A stretch of DNA of 64,000 bases, from the IMG/VR virus record IMGVR_UViG_3300005098_000013, positions 1-64,000 of that record; one strand, written 5' to 3'. The notes beneath the pieces are model-generated. The model was not told where the DNA came from. It did not search any database and was given only the letters and a program-made list of their open reading frames with translations. This document shows positions 1 to 7,017 of this stretch, in pieces. Both the position numbers and the translations under genes were made by a program. The DNA comes from a virus. Each line of letters begins with the position of its first letter. Within the stretch, counting starts at the first letter, position 1.

Positions 1-352
1 CTTCTGCTTTCAGCCACTCTAAGCCACAGCCTAGGCCCCCTCTCACACCATTTTCCACTGCTCAAGCCATTGCTTCGGCCACTTCGACTTGGCCCCTAGG
101 CTTCTTTTTTGCTTGCCACCGCGCCTTAGGCCCCCTTCCTCAACCATAAAAGTCACCAAAGCTTGACCCTATGCCCCCTCTCATTTGCAAAAGGCCAGCT
201 TCTTCCAAAAAAATTGGACACTTGCCGCTTAAGAGAAGGCCAAAATTCAAAAAATTGGTTGCCTTTCCGCTAAGAGAAGCACCAGAACTGACTAAGTTGC
301 AAGGTTCACTTAGCCATTCGCCTAAGAGAAGCACCTAATTGGCCTTTCAGTT
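1..352. repeat. Repeat-rich non-coding left part
   Basis: No convincing gene is seen. The stretch holds degenerate copies of a C-rich phrase (GGCCCCCTCTC-like, near 34, 129 and 170) and three copies of CTAAGAGAAG or a one-base variant (227-239, 269-280, 321-332). The same phrases return near 1020-1200, and CTAAGAGAAG also occurs in the duplicated leader at 3448 and 4561. The function is unknown. Confidence 0.5.
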
Positions 353-685
353 TCAGAAAACCTTCCTATACCGAAGAGGAACAGTGTGACTCCTCTTCCT
401 TCTCTTCTGTTTAGGCAGATACAGGTAGTTTGACTTCTGTATTTCATATTCGGATGCTTTGTGCAGCCATTCAATAGCCAAAACCTTTCCCTCTAAGCCG
501 CCACCCATGTCCTGAACAAGCTTTTCCCAAGTTTCTTTCAGAAAAGGATGGTCTTCGAGGAATGCTTCATACACAAAGTCTGGATATACTCCCCAGTCTC
601 CCACCGAAAACGGCCCTGCTTCCTTCTCATACCTCGGATACCACTCTTCAAACTTCCTGACCAACGTGTCGAGTCTATATTTCAT
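353..685 (-). CDS. Hypothetical small protein, start uncertain
   Basis: An open frame of 110 aa from the ATG at 685; a GTG at 754 would add 23 residues and an ATG at 718 would add 11. The protein is rich in aromatic and charged residues (an EEWYPRYEKE stretch, a basic KQKRRKRS stretch near the end), which looks like real coding sequence. No Shine-Dalgarno sequence is obvious at any start. I do not recognise the family. It is isolated between repeat-rich stretches. Confidence 0.45.
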   Translation of the reverse strand: MKYRLDTLVRKFEEWYPRYEKEAGPFSVGDWGVYPDFVYEAFLEDHPFLKETWEKLVQDMGGGLEGKVLAIEWLHKASEYEIQKSNYLYLPKQKRRKRSHTVPLRYRKVF

Positions 686-754
686 TTCTAAATTTAAAAA
701 GGACGTGGTCGATGACATCTGTCTCAAAACTACACAAAAATAACACACCTTCAC

Positions 755-1253
755 TTTTCATATTATTAATACTTAATAATAATTTTTCAGTCATGTCTTT
801 GTCAGTATGTCTCAAAAATATGCAAAAACACTACACCCACGTATCTTCTATTATTATTGCTTAATAATAATTCTTTCTAATCGTGTTTTTAAAGTATTAT
901 TATTCAATAATAATGCAAAAAGGGCGGGTGTGTTGTTTTGCGCTACTTTTAAGACACAAGACATTCACTTCGAGGTCCCTCACACTGCTACCTGAGACAA
1001 AGGCAGAACTCAAATGTCATTAGCCTAGGCCCCCTCTCTCGAAGCTTCAAGGCTCAGTAATCGCTGACTTACAAATCCTTAGGCTCAAGGCTCAGTAATC
1101 AAAAATTCATAAGGCTAAGGTTCACGTGGCCATAGCCTAAGGTTCACGTAGCCTTCAGCTAAGAGAAGGCCTCGAGAAGCATCTAGCCTAAGGCCCCCTC
1201 TCTCAAACTTTCAAACTTCAGTGGTACAAGTGGTACAAGTGGTACAAGTGGTA
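755..1253. repeat. Intergenic region with AT palindromes and short tandem repeats
   Basis: Three AT palindromes lie at 763-779, 851-870 and 896-914, the last with 9-bp arms (ATTATTATT / AATAATAAT). Downstream come repeated short phrases (GGCTCAGTAATC near 1049 and 1087, AAGGTTCACGT near 1111 and 1138, CTAAGAGAAG at 1159, GGCCCCCTCTC near 1027 and 1193) and a tandem of about 10 bp built on AGTGGTACA (1220-1254). A short plus-strand frame of 62 codons over the palindromes has no ribosome site and is not called. Confidence 0.55.
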
Positions 1254-1544
1254 CTAGTCTTTCAATACTTTTTGTTGCTTCAGGACTCTTCGGTACTCTT
1301 TGTCTAAAAGCACTTCAGGGTCCTTCAAGTGCAGAACCTCCAACGCTGCCTTCCGGACATCCTGGTAGGTCCGGTGCAGATGGGCAGCACAGTAGTAAGG
1401 GCCCTCCTGGTACCAATGTTCCTCCAGGAAGGTCAGCTCCTTCTGGTCCCACAATACATTATGGAATGTGCGGGCACCATACACCTTCAGCTTGTCCTTC
1501 TCCTTCTGGAGGTTCTTGAAGTAATGGGATCTCAATACATTCAC
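1254..1544 (-). CDS. Small Myb/SANT-like helix-turn-helix protein (putative)
   Basis: A 96-aa product. Residues about 33-72 follow the pattern of Myb/SANT-like homing or regulator proteins (W-x-x-x-E-L-x-F-L-E-E, then a run resembling A-x-x-L-x-R-T-x-x-x-V-x-x-A-A-x-x-L), suggesting three helices that bind DNA. A GGAGGTG ribosome site sits just upstream of the ATG, with rather short spacing. The family call is inference from pattern only. Confidence 0.55.
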   Translation of the reverse strand: MNVLRSHYFKNLQKEKDKLKVYGARTFHNVLWDQKELTFLEEHWYQEGPYYCAAHLHRTYQDVRKAALEVLHLKDPEVLLDKEYRRVLKQQKVLKD

Positions 1545-1740
1545 CTCCTTCTGTTGCTTCTATACATTACGGTCATCATATAGCTTCTGCTCCTACCAAA
1601 CCTCCTGTTTACAATACACATAAGAGACGCACCAGAAGTGCTTGTATGCGTGATGCTACCATACCTACCAGACTTAAGATAATCAGTAATCCGAATTTTA
1701 ACCGCCCCGTGATTGCTCACATTTCAGATATATCCAGTTT

Positions 1741-1792
1741 CGAATATATCCCTTTTAAGCTACTTCCCGAATATATCCCTTTTAAGCTACTT
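1741..1792. repeat. Two-copy 25-nt tandem repeat
   Basis: The 25-nt unit at 1741-1765 (begins CGAATATATCCC) is repeated exactly at 1768-1792, giving a 27-nt period. A partial echo (AGATATATCC) lies just upstream near 1726. Possible operator or binding-site pair; the function is unknown. Confidence 0.75.
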
Positions 1793-2000
1793 TATGGATA
1801 CGTCACTCCCACAGCTCCATAGAAGCATGAAAAGAAAGCTCTAAGGAATTAAGAAGAAAGCAAGAATATAATTCACCATAGCTTCTAATCTTAGCCTTAC
1901 CTCAATCGAGTCCAATAAGCTATTGCAAACGTTCCTAAGTTCGTGGCTCTGAAGGTTTGAAGGCCAAGCGATACATTCGATTAGGCGAAGTTGCATTAGA

Positions 2001-2008
2001 TTTATATA
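2001..2008 (+). promoter_or_regulatory. Archaeal TATA-box-like promoter element
   Basis: TTTATATA followed by TAATTAAAG, in otherwise mixed sequence. An archaeal TATA box at this place would start transcription about 25 bp downstream, near 2030, so the transcript would begin with the hairpin at 2043-2084 and run into the early gene array. Inferred from sequence alone. Confidence 0.5.
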
Positions 2009-2042
2009 TAATTAAAGTGAAGTTCAGAAGGTTCGGCTTAAT

Positions 2043-2084
2043 CGACTAGCCGGTGCCAATGAGAAAGAACGCTGGCCTTAGTCG
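2043..2084 (+). ncRNA. Structured 5' leader hairpin
   Basis: CGACTAGCCGG (2043-2053) can pair with CTGGC and TAGTCG (2072-2084), closing an 18-nt loop with a 2-nt bulge and one G-U pair. Placed shortly downstream of the TATA-like box, it would sit near the 5' end of the early transcript. Role unknown: a stabilising cap, a regulatory element or a small RNA. Confidence 0.4.
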
Positions 2085-2104
2085 CATTATTCCCCATCAT
2101 TAAG

Positions 2105-2135
2105 TATTTAAATATATAAAATATATATTTAAATA
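2105..2135. promoter_or_regulatory. AT-rich palindrome upstream of the early genes
   Basis: TATTTAAATATAT (2105-2117) and ATATATTTAAATA (2123-2135) are perfect 13-bp inverted arms around a short AT centre. It lies 34 bp before the first small gene and also reads as TATA-like sequence, so it may be a second promoter or an operator. Confidence 0.5.
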
Positions 2136-2168
2136 AAAAAAAAATAAAAATATAGGAGGAATGAAGGA

Positions 2169-2267
2169 ATGAAAGAACAAATAAATTATATAATAAATAA
2201 TAAAAGGTTGCAACATGAAATTATAATGCTGTTCGAAATAATAAAGAACAGGAGGAATGAAAAATGA
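2169..2267 (+). CDS. Small hypothetical protein (32 aa)
   Basis: The ATG follows an AGGAGG site at 2154-2159 with good spacing, and the stop overlaps the next ATG (ATGA at 2264), the usual coupling in this region. The product is a short helix-like peptide rich in Ile, Asn and Lys. Nothing more can be said. Confidence 0.4.
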   Translation: MKEQINYIINNKRLQHEIIMLFEIIKNRRNEK

Positions 2268-2536
2268 AAGAAATGGAAGAATGGAGACAGACAGTTGCAT
2301 ACTATAATGAAATAAGGGTATGCAAGGTGCCTAAAACGCATGAGGAAGTAATAACAGAGGAGGAGTGGAATGACTACGTACCGAAGGAAGCGAAAAAAGT
2401 AGGACACAAGGTATTATGTGGGTTCATAGTAATACCGGATCCTGCAAAAAAGAAGAAAGTAGTAAAGGAGAGAGTGGAGAGAAGCCAGGTAAAAGCTGTA
2501 AGATTGAGTAGAGGAATGAAAATAGCAGGAATGTAG
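2264..2536 (+). CDS. Hypothetical protein (90 aa)
   Basis: Start ATG at 2264 with an AGGAGG site 9 bp upstream. The protein is acidic at the N-terminus and strongly basic in the last third (KKKKVVKERVERS). No family is recognised. It is an early member of the packed plus-strand array. Confidence 0.65.
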   Translation: MKEMEEWRQTVAYYNEIRVCKVPKTHEEVITEEEWNDYVPKEAKKVGHKVLCGFIVIPDPAKKKKVVKERVERSQVKAVRLSRGMKIAGM

Positions 2537-2549
2537 GAGAAGAAGAAAA

Positions 2550-2792
2550 ATGAGTATAGAAACAAAAAAGACTGAATCGATAGTAAAACTGGTACCTGAA
2601 AACGAACGAAATGAAGCAAGAAAGACTTTTGTATATGTTTTTAATGGAGGCGGAGCGATTCAAGTAGGAATCATTGAAGGGAACGAAGAATTTAGTACAG
2701 CTGTAAATAGGGATGGTAGTTTCTATTTCGTAGACAATTATGAAGACTATGAAACAGGAACAATTATGACAGAAGGAGAAGTATGGGCTTAA
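2550..2792 (+). CDS. Hypothetical protein (80 aa)
   Basis: ATG with a GGAGAAG site upstream. It looks like a small mixed alpha/beta protein: a charged N-terminus and then short beta-like segments (TFVYVFNGGG, AIQVGIIEG, SFYFVDNYEDYE). No family is recognised. Confidence 0.65.
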   Translation: MSIETKKTESIVKLVPENERNEARKTFVYVFNGGGAIQVGIIEGNEEFSTAVNRDGSFYFVDNYEDYETGTIMTEGEVWA

Positions 2793-2815
2793 GTAAAAAA
2801 AAAGGAGAAAAAAAA

Positions 2816-3019
2816 ATGGAAGAAAAGAAAGAAAAGCCGGTTGAAGTATGGTATAGTAAGAAAGACATTGAAATATATGTCGACGAGAGAGTGTACGAAC
2901 AAATGAAGGGCTTTGTAGAAGGACTAGAGGAGATAGAAGATGTAAAGGGAGGTTTAAGTAAACATCTTGTAGGAAGGCCAAAAGTAATTATATGGACAAA
3001 CGAATACATAGAAGAATAA
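2816..3019 (+). CDS. Hypothetical protein (67 aa)
   Basis: The ATG at 2816 has AAAGGAG upstream and is preferred over the ATG at 2783, which overlaps the previous gene and would add a Lys-rich tail of 11 residues. Contains PVEVWYSKKDIEIYVD and VIIWTNEYIE, perhaps beta strands flanking a helix. Unknown function. Confidence 0.6.
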   Translation: MEEKKEKPVEVWYSKKDIEIYVDERVYEQMKGFVEGLEEIEDVKGGLSKHLVGRPKVIIWTNEYIEE

Positions 3020-3042
3020 GAAGAAGAGAGGAATAAGAGAAA

Positions 3043-3441
3043 ATGAATGAAACAGAGAAAGTAAAATTGATGTTAAGTATACCGATAGATTACGGAGGAA
3101 GAAAGTGGAAAGAAGTGTATAGAGAAGGAATGAAAGCAGGAGATTTGAAAGGAATGACAGCCAGCACAAAGCCAATAAAGAATGGAAGGAGAGAAAATGT
3201 AGAAGAGGTGTTGTTATGTCAAAAGACGCCGTTTGTGTTATTAGATGATGAAACTGATGAAGTTTTAGAACAGATGATAGTGGAGTTTGAGAAGGATGAA
3301 AAGGAAGTGTATGTAGATTGGGACAGTTCTGATTATGGAATGTATGTAAAGGAAATAAGAAAGAAGGAGATTGTAAAGATACATTATGTAAGAAACGAAG
3401 AAGATATAAGAAAGCTGATGGTTCAAACAAATGAAAAATGA
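3043..3441 (+). CDS. Hypothetical protein, paralogue of the gene at 3550
   Basis: A 132-aa product. It shares with the next gene the order: REGMKAGDLKGMTA, then LLCQKTPFV, then VEFEKDEKEVYVD, then YVKEIRKKEIVKIHYV. The pair therefore looks like a tandem duplication that has diverged. No known family is recognised; the mixture of short beta strands and helices suggests a small soluble domain. Confidence 0.7.
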   Translation: MNETEKVKLMLSIPIDYGGRKWKEVYREGMKAGDLKGMTASTKPIKNGRRENVEEVLLCQKTPFVLLDDETDEVLEQMIVEFEKDEKEVYVDWDSSDYGMYVKEIRKKEIVKIHYVRNEEDIRKLMVQTNEK

Positions 3442-3447
3442 GGAAAG

Positions 3448-3536
3448 GAAGCCTGAACAAATTAGCTAAGAGAAGCGCTACAAAAGGAATTGGCATGAAG
3501 CTACTCGAAAATAATGAGTAGAAGGTTTAGGAGGTG
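3448..3536 (+). repeat. 89-bp leader repeat, copy 1
   Basis: Identical base for base to 4561-4649. It begins GAAGCCTGAACAAATTAG, contains GCTAAGAGAAGC (3465-3476) and a hairpin CTACTC/GAGTAG (3501-3506, 3516-3521), and ends with the ribosome site GGAGGTG. It is the 5' leader of the gene at 3550. Confidence 0.95.
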
Positions 3537-3549
3537 TGAAAAAGAAGGA

Positions 3550-3972
3550 ATGAAAAAACAAACAAATAAAGAAGGAACAAATGTAGTAAAAACGATGTAT
3601 ATAACTTTGAGGAACGATGAGTGGAATGAAGGAATGAGAGAAGGAATAAAAGCAGGGGAAATAGAAATGACGGCAAACGGAGAAAAAGCGCTGCTATGTC
3701 AAACGATGCCGTTTATAATAAATGACGAATTGTTGGATTGTGTAGTAATGGAGTTCAGAAAACGGAAAGACGAAATATATGTAGATTATGACGATTTCGG
3801 AACAATAGAACAAACGGAAACTGGAGTAAAGAAGGAAGAAGTCAAAACGTTTGCTGATCTGAATGTAGAGGAGTTTGAAGCGAAGTACGAATTGTTAGGG
3901 GCGTATGTGAAGGAAATAAAGAAAGGGGAGATAGTAAACGTACGATATATGAAGGAGGAAGATTGGGAATGA
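3550..3972 (+). CDS. Hypothetical protein, paralogue of the gene at 3043
   Basis: A 140-aa product from the ATG at 3550; a start at 3514 lies inside the repeat and its hairpin and is less likely. It keeps the paralogue's landmarks (EGIKAGEIEMTA, LLCQTMPFI, VVMEFRKRKDEIYVDYD, YVKEIKKGEIVNVRYM) and adds about 30 residues before the last one. Its leader is the 89-bp repeat, which ends in GGAGGTG. The stop overlaps the next start. Confidence 0.7.
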   Translation: MKKQTNKEGTNVVKTMYITLRNDEWNEGMREGIKAGEIEMTANGEKALLCQTMPFIINDELLDCVVMEFRKRKDEIYVDYDDFGTIEQTETGVKKEEVKTFADLNVEEFEAKYELLGAYVKEIKKGEIVNVRYMKEEDWE

Positions 3973-4493
3973 ATGAAGACGAAAAGAAAGAAATAATAAG
4001 GAAGTATTTTAGGAAGAACAAAAGGAAGACAAAGCTAGACATAGGATCGGCCGAAGGAGCGTATGATCCGGAAGACGATAGCTGGCTGAAGATAGATATA
4101 AACAAAGCAGAAGAGAGTATGGGAGGCAAAGTAGATTTGATAGTAGACGCGCATAATCTGAGCTGTTTTGAAGACGAAAGTTTCGACGAGATCTGGTCTG
4201 GAGCATGTTTGGTTTGTTATACGAGAGACGAAGCTGTAAAAGAAGCGGCGAGGATATTGAAAGAAGATGGAAAAATGACAATAAGAATACAGATGCCATA
4301 CTTAGGAAGATTGATAAGATGTTTGTATGAGAATAGTATGTTTGTAGAAAGTATTGAGGAATTGAATTATGATCAGGCTAAGGGAAAAGGAGAAGTTTAT
4401 AAAGATGAGCTGAGCGAAGTAATTGTAGCTGCAAAGAAAGGAGAAAGTAGTTGGAAGGGTATGAGTGAAGAACCTCAGCTGTATGATGAGTAA
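3969..4493 (+). CDS. SAM-dependent methyltransferase-like protein
   Basis: A 174-aa product. LDIGSAEGA near residue 25 matches the SAM-binding motif I of class I (methyltransferase type 11) enzymes. A later LKIDINKA, then VDLIVDAHNL and FDEIWSGACL, then EAARILKEDGKMTI fit the usual motifs II-III and the RILK-DG turn. The fold is short for this family and the substrate is unknown. The ATG at 3969 overlaps the previous stop and is preferred to a TTG at 3963. Confidence 0.75.
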   Translation: MNEDEKKEIIRKYFRKNKRKTKLDIGSAEGAYDPEDDSWLKIDINKAEESMGGKVDLIVDAHNLSCFEDESFDEIWSGACLVCYTRDEAVKEAARILKEDGKMTIRIQMPYLGRLIRCLYENSMFVESIEELNYDQAKGKGEVYKDELSEVIVAAKKGESSWKGMSEEPQLYDE

Positions 4494-4560
4494 AGCAAAA
4501 AAAAAAAAAGAAAGATTGAAATAAAGAATGTAGGAGTGAGAGATGAACGAAATAAAGAAA

Positions 4561-4649
4561 GAAGCCTGAACAAATTAGCTAAGAGAAGCGCTACAAAAGG
4601 AATTGGCATGAAGCTACTCGAAAATAATGAGTAGAAGGTTTAGGAGGTG
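4561..4649 (+). repeat. 89-bp leader repeat, copy 2
   Basis: Exact copy of 3448-3536 in the same orientation, 1113 bp away. It forms the leader of the gene at 4663 and supplies its GGAGGTG ribosome site at 4643-4649. The two genes behind the copies are not similar, so the leader itself was duplicated or retained. Confidence 0.95.
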
Positions 4650-4662
4650 AAAAGAAAAAATA

Positions 4663-4845
4663 ATGAATGAAAATAGAACCTTAGTTGAAGTGGAAAACGT
4701 AAGCTCCAGCAGATATAGCTGGAGCTTGACTAATGAAGAAATAGACAGGGAAGTAAAGAAGTGTGAAGGAGAAAGAAGACCTCTTGGTATATATAGAGGA
4801 AAGAAAGAAACCATTGTTGTATGGGAGGAGAGAAGCTTAGACTAA
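4663..4845 (+). CDS. Hypothetical protein (60 aa) with internal hairpin
   Basis: Follows the second 89-bp leader. The gene carries a perfect 10-bp inverted repeat, AAGCTCCAGC (4701-4710) and GCTGGAGCTT (4718-4727), inside its coding sequence, about 40 bp after the start. The protein has no recognised family. Confidence 0.55.
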   Translation: MNENRTLVEVENVSSSRYSWSLTNEEIDREVKKCEGERRPLGIYRGKKETIVVWEERSLD

Positions 4846-4876
4846 AGTAAGAAAGTTTAGGAGAAGATAGGAAAGA

Positions 4877-4999
4877 ATGAATGAAAGGCAAGCAGCAATG
4901 ATGCGAAGAGCAGCAGAGTTGTTAGATAGGATGAGTAAAGTGCGAAGGTTGTTGAAGGCTATAAAGGAGGAGAGAAGAAGGAATGAACAAAACAAATAG
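4877..4999 (+). CDS. Small basic helical protein (40 aa)
   Basis: ATG at 4877 with AGGAGAAG upstream. The product is a single amphipathic, Arg/Lys-rich helix (QAAMMRRAAELLDRM, KVRRLLKAIKEERRR). The end overlaps the next gene. It could bind nucleic acid, but that is a guess. Confidence 0.5.
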   Translation: MNERQAAMMRRAAELLDRMSKVRRLLKAIKEERRRNEQNK

Positions 5000-5438
5000 A
5001 GTGATTAGGGAAGGACAGAAAGGTAGAACAAAATGGAAGCAGTATGAGAACGGGTTTGTAGAGAGAGAGTATATAGAACCTAGTGAGTTCGGAGGAAGGA
5101 AACCAAGCGTGAGTGGCCATTATAGAGTAGGAGTAGAGGAGCTGACCAGACAGTATTTGGAGGAAAGGAAAAATGAGTACTTTAGCTTAGAACAACTATA
5201 CTATGCAATAGGAGCAGCGAAGAAGATGAGCTTCAGGGAGTATAAGAAGAGGATGGATTGGGTAATATGGAAACGTAGAGTATTGAAGGAAAGATATTGG
5301 GAAGAAGGAAGCGGCTTGAGTAGAACAAAGACTAAGACGATACGAGAGACGAGAGGAGTTTTTCAGGTGCTTCAAGATAGCGCAGGTCAAGTGTACTTAG
5401 CAGATAGAAGGTTTGAATTAGAGAAGTTAGAATGTTAG
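4983..5438 (+). CDS. Hypothetical protein, possible helix-turn-helix
   Basis: A 151-aa product, start overlapping the previous gene, with GGAGGAG upstream at 4967-4973. The middle (FSLEQLYYAIGAAKKMSFREYKKRMDWVIWKRRVL) has the helix-turn-helix spacing of a winged-helix domain, and the end (VFQVLQDSAGQVYLADRRFE) could be the wing. No named family. Confidence 0.6.
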   Translation: MNKTNRVIREGQKGRTKWKQYENGFVEREYIEPSEFGGRKPSVSGHYRVGVEELTRQYLEERKNEYFSLEQLYYAIGAAKKMSFREYKKRMDWVIWKRRVLKERYWEEGSGLSRTKTKTIRETRGVFQVLQDSAGQVYLADRRFELEKLEC

Positions 5439-5454
5439 GGGGTGAAAAGGATAA

Positions 5455-5922
5455 ATGAAATATTTGTTAAGACTCGAATCTCAAGGCAGAAGAACTGAAA
5501 AATACAGAAGAGAATCATGTGCATTGCCTAACAGCTGGAGAATGATTGTGGATGCTGCAAATGAAAAAGAAGCGTTGCAAAAAGCATTTAGTAAAGGAGA
5601 ACCCAACCCGTTTGAGTTTAAGAATGATGAGAAGTTTAATATTGAAGTTGCAGAAATGTCAGGCTACGGACACCACGGAGATATAAGAATTTTCGATGTT
5701 TTAGTAGACATTCGGTGGGGTGATCGTTTCTGGATGCACGCGTTTACTGTTGAGATGACAAAAATGGAAAACATACCAGTTGTGGATAGGATAGAAGGAG
5801 GATGCAATGTTGCTGTGTTTAAGGAATATGATAGAGAAGCAGCAAAGAAAGCGGATGAAAGATCCGAAAAGATATTGAAAGAGGCAACAAAAGGAACAGA
5901 TGGTTGGATGATAGTAGAGTAG
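5455..5922 (+). CDS. Hypothetical protein (155 aa)
   Basis: Ribosome site GGGGTG before the ATG. It looks like a folded alpha/beta protein with many aromatic residues (RWGDRFWMHAFTVE) and a helical C-terminus rich in Lys and Ala. No family recognised. Confidence 0.65.
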   Translation: MKYLLRLESQGRRTEKYRRESCALPNSWRMIVDAANEKEALQKAFSKGEPNPFEFKNDEKFNIEVAEMSGYGHHGDIRIFDVLVDIRWGDRFWMHAFTVEMTKMENIPVVDRIEGGCNVAVFKEYDREAAKKADERSEKILKEATKGTDGWMIVE

Positions 5923-5955
5923 ATATGTTCACCTTGCCGCTAGGAGAAGAAAAGG

Positions 5956-6240
5956 ATGTATGAACCGAAGATAAGAAAGGGTGTGAGAGGTAGCGCATTA
6001 GACATGTGCTGCCTAAGTGAAAGTATGGTAGACAGGGCTGTCTTTAATGCATGTACAGAAGTAGTACTAGGAAGAGAAGTGAGAACAGACGAAGAGTTTA
6101 GTAAGGTAGCAGAGTGGAAAACAGAAAGAGAAGATAGGATAGTAGAGGCACTAGAGAAGTTTGGGTTGATTGATGTAAACAAGGAAAAGGAGTTAGTGAA
6201 GCTAGAACGTTTTGTAAAGGGAAAATTAAAGGAGGAGTAA
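5956..6240 (+). CDS. Hypothetical protein (94 aa)
   Basis: ATG preceded by CTAGGAGAAG, a variant of the CTAAGAGAAG phrase seen at the left end. The protein is mostly helical; the C-terminal half is highly charged. Unknown function. Confidence 0.6.
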   Translation: MYEPKIRKGVRGSALDMCCLSESMVDRAVFNACTEVVLGREVRTDEEFSKVAEWKTEREDRIVEALEKFGLIDVNKEKELVKLERFVKGKLKEE

Positions 6241-6243
6241 AGA

Positions 6244-6342
6244 ATGGGATTCGAAGTGACGTGGGGAGGAACTTTTGAAGAATTTGAAAAGAAGTTTGGA
6301 GAAGTTAGAAGGTTAGGAGGTAAAAAAGAATGGAAGAAATGA
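6244..6342 (+). CDS. Small hypothetical protein (32 aa)
   Basis: ATG at 6244 with GGAGG upstream inside the end of the previous gene; the 3' end overlaps the next start. The product has a FEVTWGG start and a FEEFEKKFGEV helix. Short; could be a translation-coupling frame only. Confidence 0.4.
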   Translation: MGFEVTWGGTFEEFEKKFGEVRRLGGKKEWKK

Positions 6343-6770
6343 AAGAAAGATTTGAGAAGGGAGTGTTGAACAGACTAGATGCAGGTCAAATAGAGCAGAT
6401 GTTCGAAGGAGCGGGGCTGAGAGAGAAGCAATGGGAAGATTGTGATGCAAGCGACGTGTACGCGATGCTAAAGTATTTGCGGGGTGTGAAGGAGTTACAA
6501 GGAGAGCCTATATGGGATGAGTTGAAAGCAGCAATAGATGAAGCGGAGAAAGCAGATGCATGCTGGAAAATAAGCGATGAAGAGATAGGGGACTATATGT
6601 GTTGCTTCCCATATGCAGGTTATCCGAAGAAGTTAAGTAAGTTTGTGAAGGAGCATGTGAAGGACGAGTTTGAACAAGACGAAGTGATAAATGAATTGAT
6701 TGCAGAAGTGCTGAGTTGGTGGCAGAAAGATTGGAACGCTGGATACATAAAGATGGGAAGCCTGTGCTAG
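6330..6770 (+). CDS. Hypothetical protein (146 aa)
   Basis: Strong AGGAGG site. The protein is acidic, mostly helical and contains several Cys (ADACWKIS, DYMCCF, GSLC at the end). No family recognised. The first of the four conserved hairpins follows it. Confidence 0.65.
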   Translation: MEEMKERFEKGVLNRLDAGQIEQMFEGAGLREKQWEDCDASDVYAMLKYLRGVKELQGEPIWDELKAAIDEAEKADACWKISDEEIGDYMCCFPYAGYPKKLSKFVKEHVKDEFEQDEVINELIAEVLSWWQKDWNAGYIKMGSLC

Positions 6771-6787
6771 TTGTATAGATGAAGAAC

Positions 6788-6818
6788 ATTAGAAGCACCT
6801 CAGAGTAGGACTTCTAAT
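6788..6818 (+). ncRNA. Anti-SD-loop hairpin, copy 1
   Basis: Stem ATTAGAAG (6788-6795) with CTTCTAAT (6811-6818) around the loop CACCTCAGAGTAGGA. The A and T of the next gene's ATG (6817) form the end of the stem, and the loop's AGGA lies at ribosome-site distance, so folding could control the start directly. One of four copies with the same loop and different stems. Confidence 0.75.
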
Positions 6819-7017
6819 GTATCAGCCAAGAAAAAAGACTGTAGGAGAAGAGAATATGGAAGAAGGTAGTTTTGTATTTTATAAAGAAGTAATGGAAGTA
6901 GTTCGGAAACACAGAGAAGAGATTGGCAAGTCGATGGAAGAACCTTTGGATGATGAAGAGTTAGAGATGGTCTTAGATAAAGGAAAGGAGATAAGAAAGA
7001 GAAATGGAAAAGAATAG
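6817..7017 (+). CDS. Hypothetical protein (66 aa)
   Basis: The start codon is embedded in the 3' arm of the hairpin at 6788-6818. The protein is a charged helical peptide (VFYKEVMEVVRKHREEI). The 3' end overlaps the next gene. Unknown function. Confidence 0.6.
   Translation: MYQPRKKTVGEENMEEGSFVFYKEVMEVVRKHREEIGKSMEEPLDDEELEMVLDKGKEIRKRNGKE

Larger units (their letters stand above)
1545..2168. other. Intergenic leader/promoter region
   Basis: No gene is seen in this stretch of about 620 bp. It contains a 25-nt sequence repeated twice with a 27-nt period (1741-1792), a TATA-like box (2001-2008), a stable hairpin (2043-2084) and an AT palindrome (2105-2135), each listed separately. It lies between the minus-strand gene at 1254 and the long plus-strand early region, so it probably carries the promoter of that region. 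Confidence 0.5.

Noticed and set aside
140-334. 64-codon minus-strand frame at the left end
   Set aside because: It consists largely of the repeated CTAAGAGAAG and C-rich phrases (SLSGKATNF, LLSGKCPIF wording), so it reflects repeats and not a gene.
807-995. 62-codon plus-strand frame in the left intergenic region
   Set aside because: It crosses two AT palindromes and lacks a ribosome site; composition looks non-coding.
1329-1583. Plus-strand frame over the Myb-like gene
   Set aside because: Leu/Val-rich shadow of the minus-strand gene, which has a GGAGGTG site.
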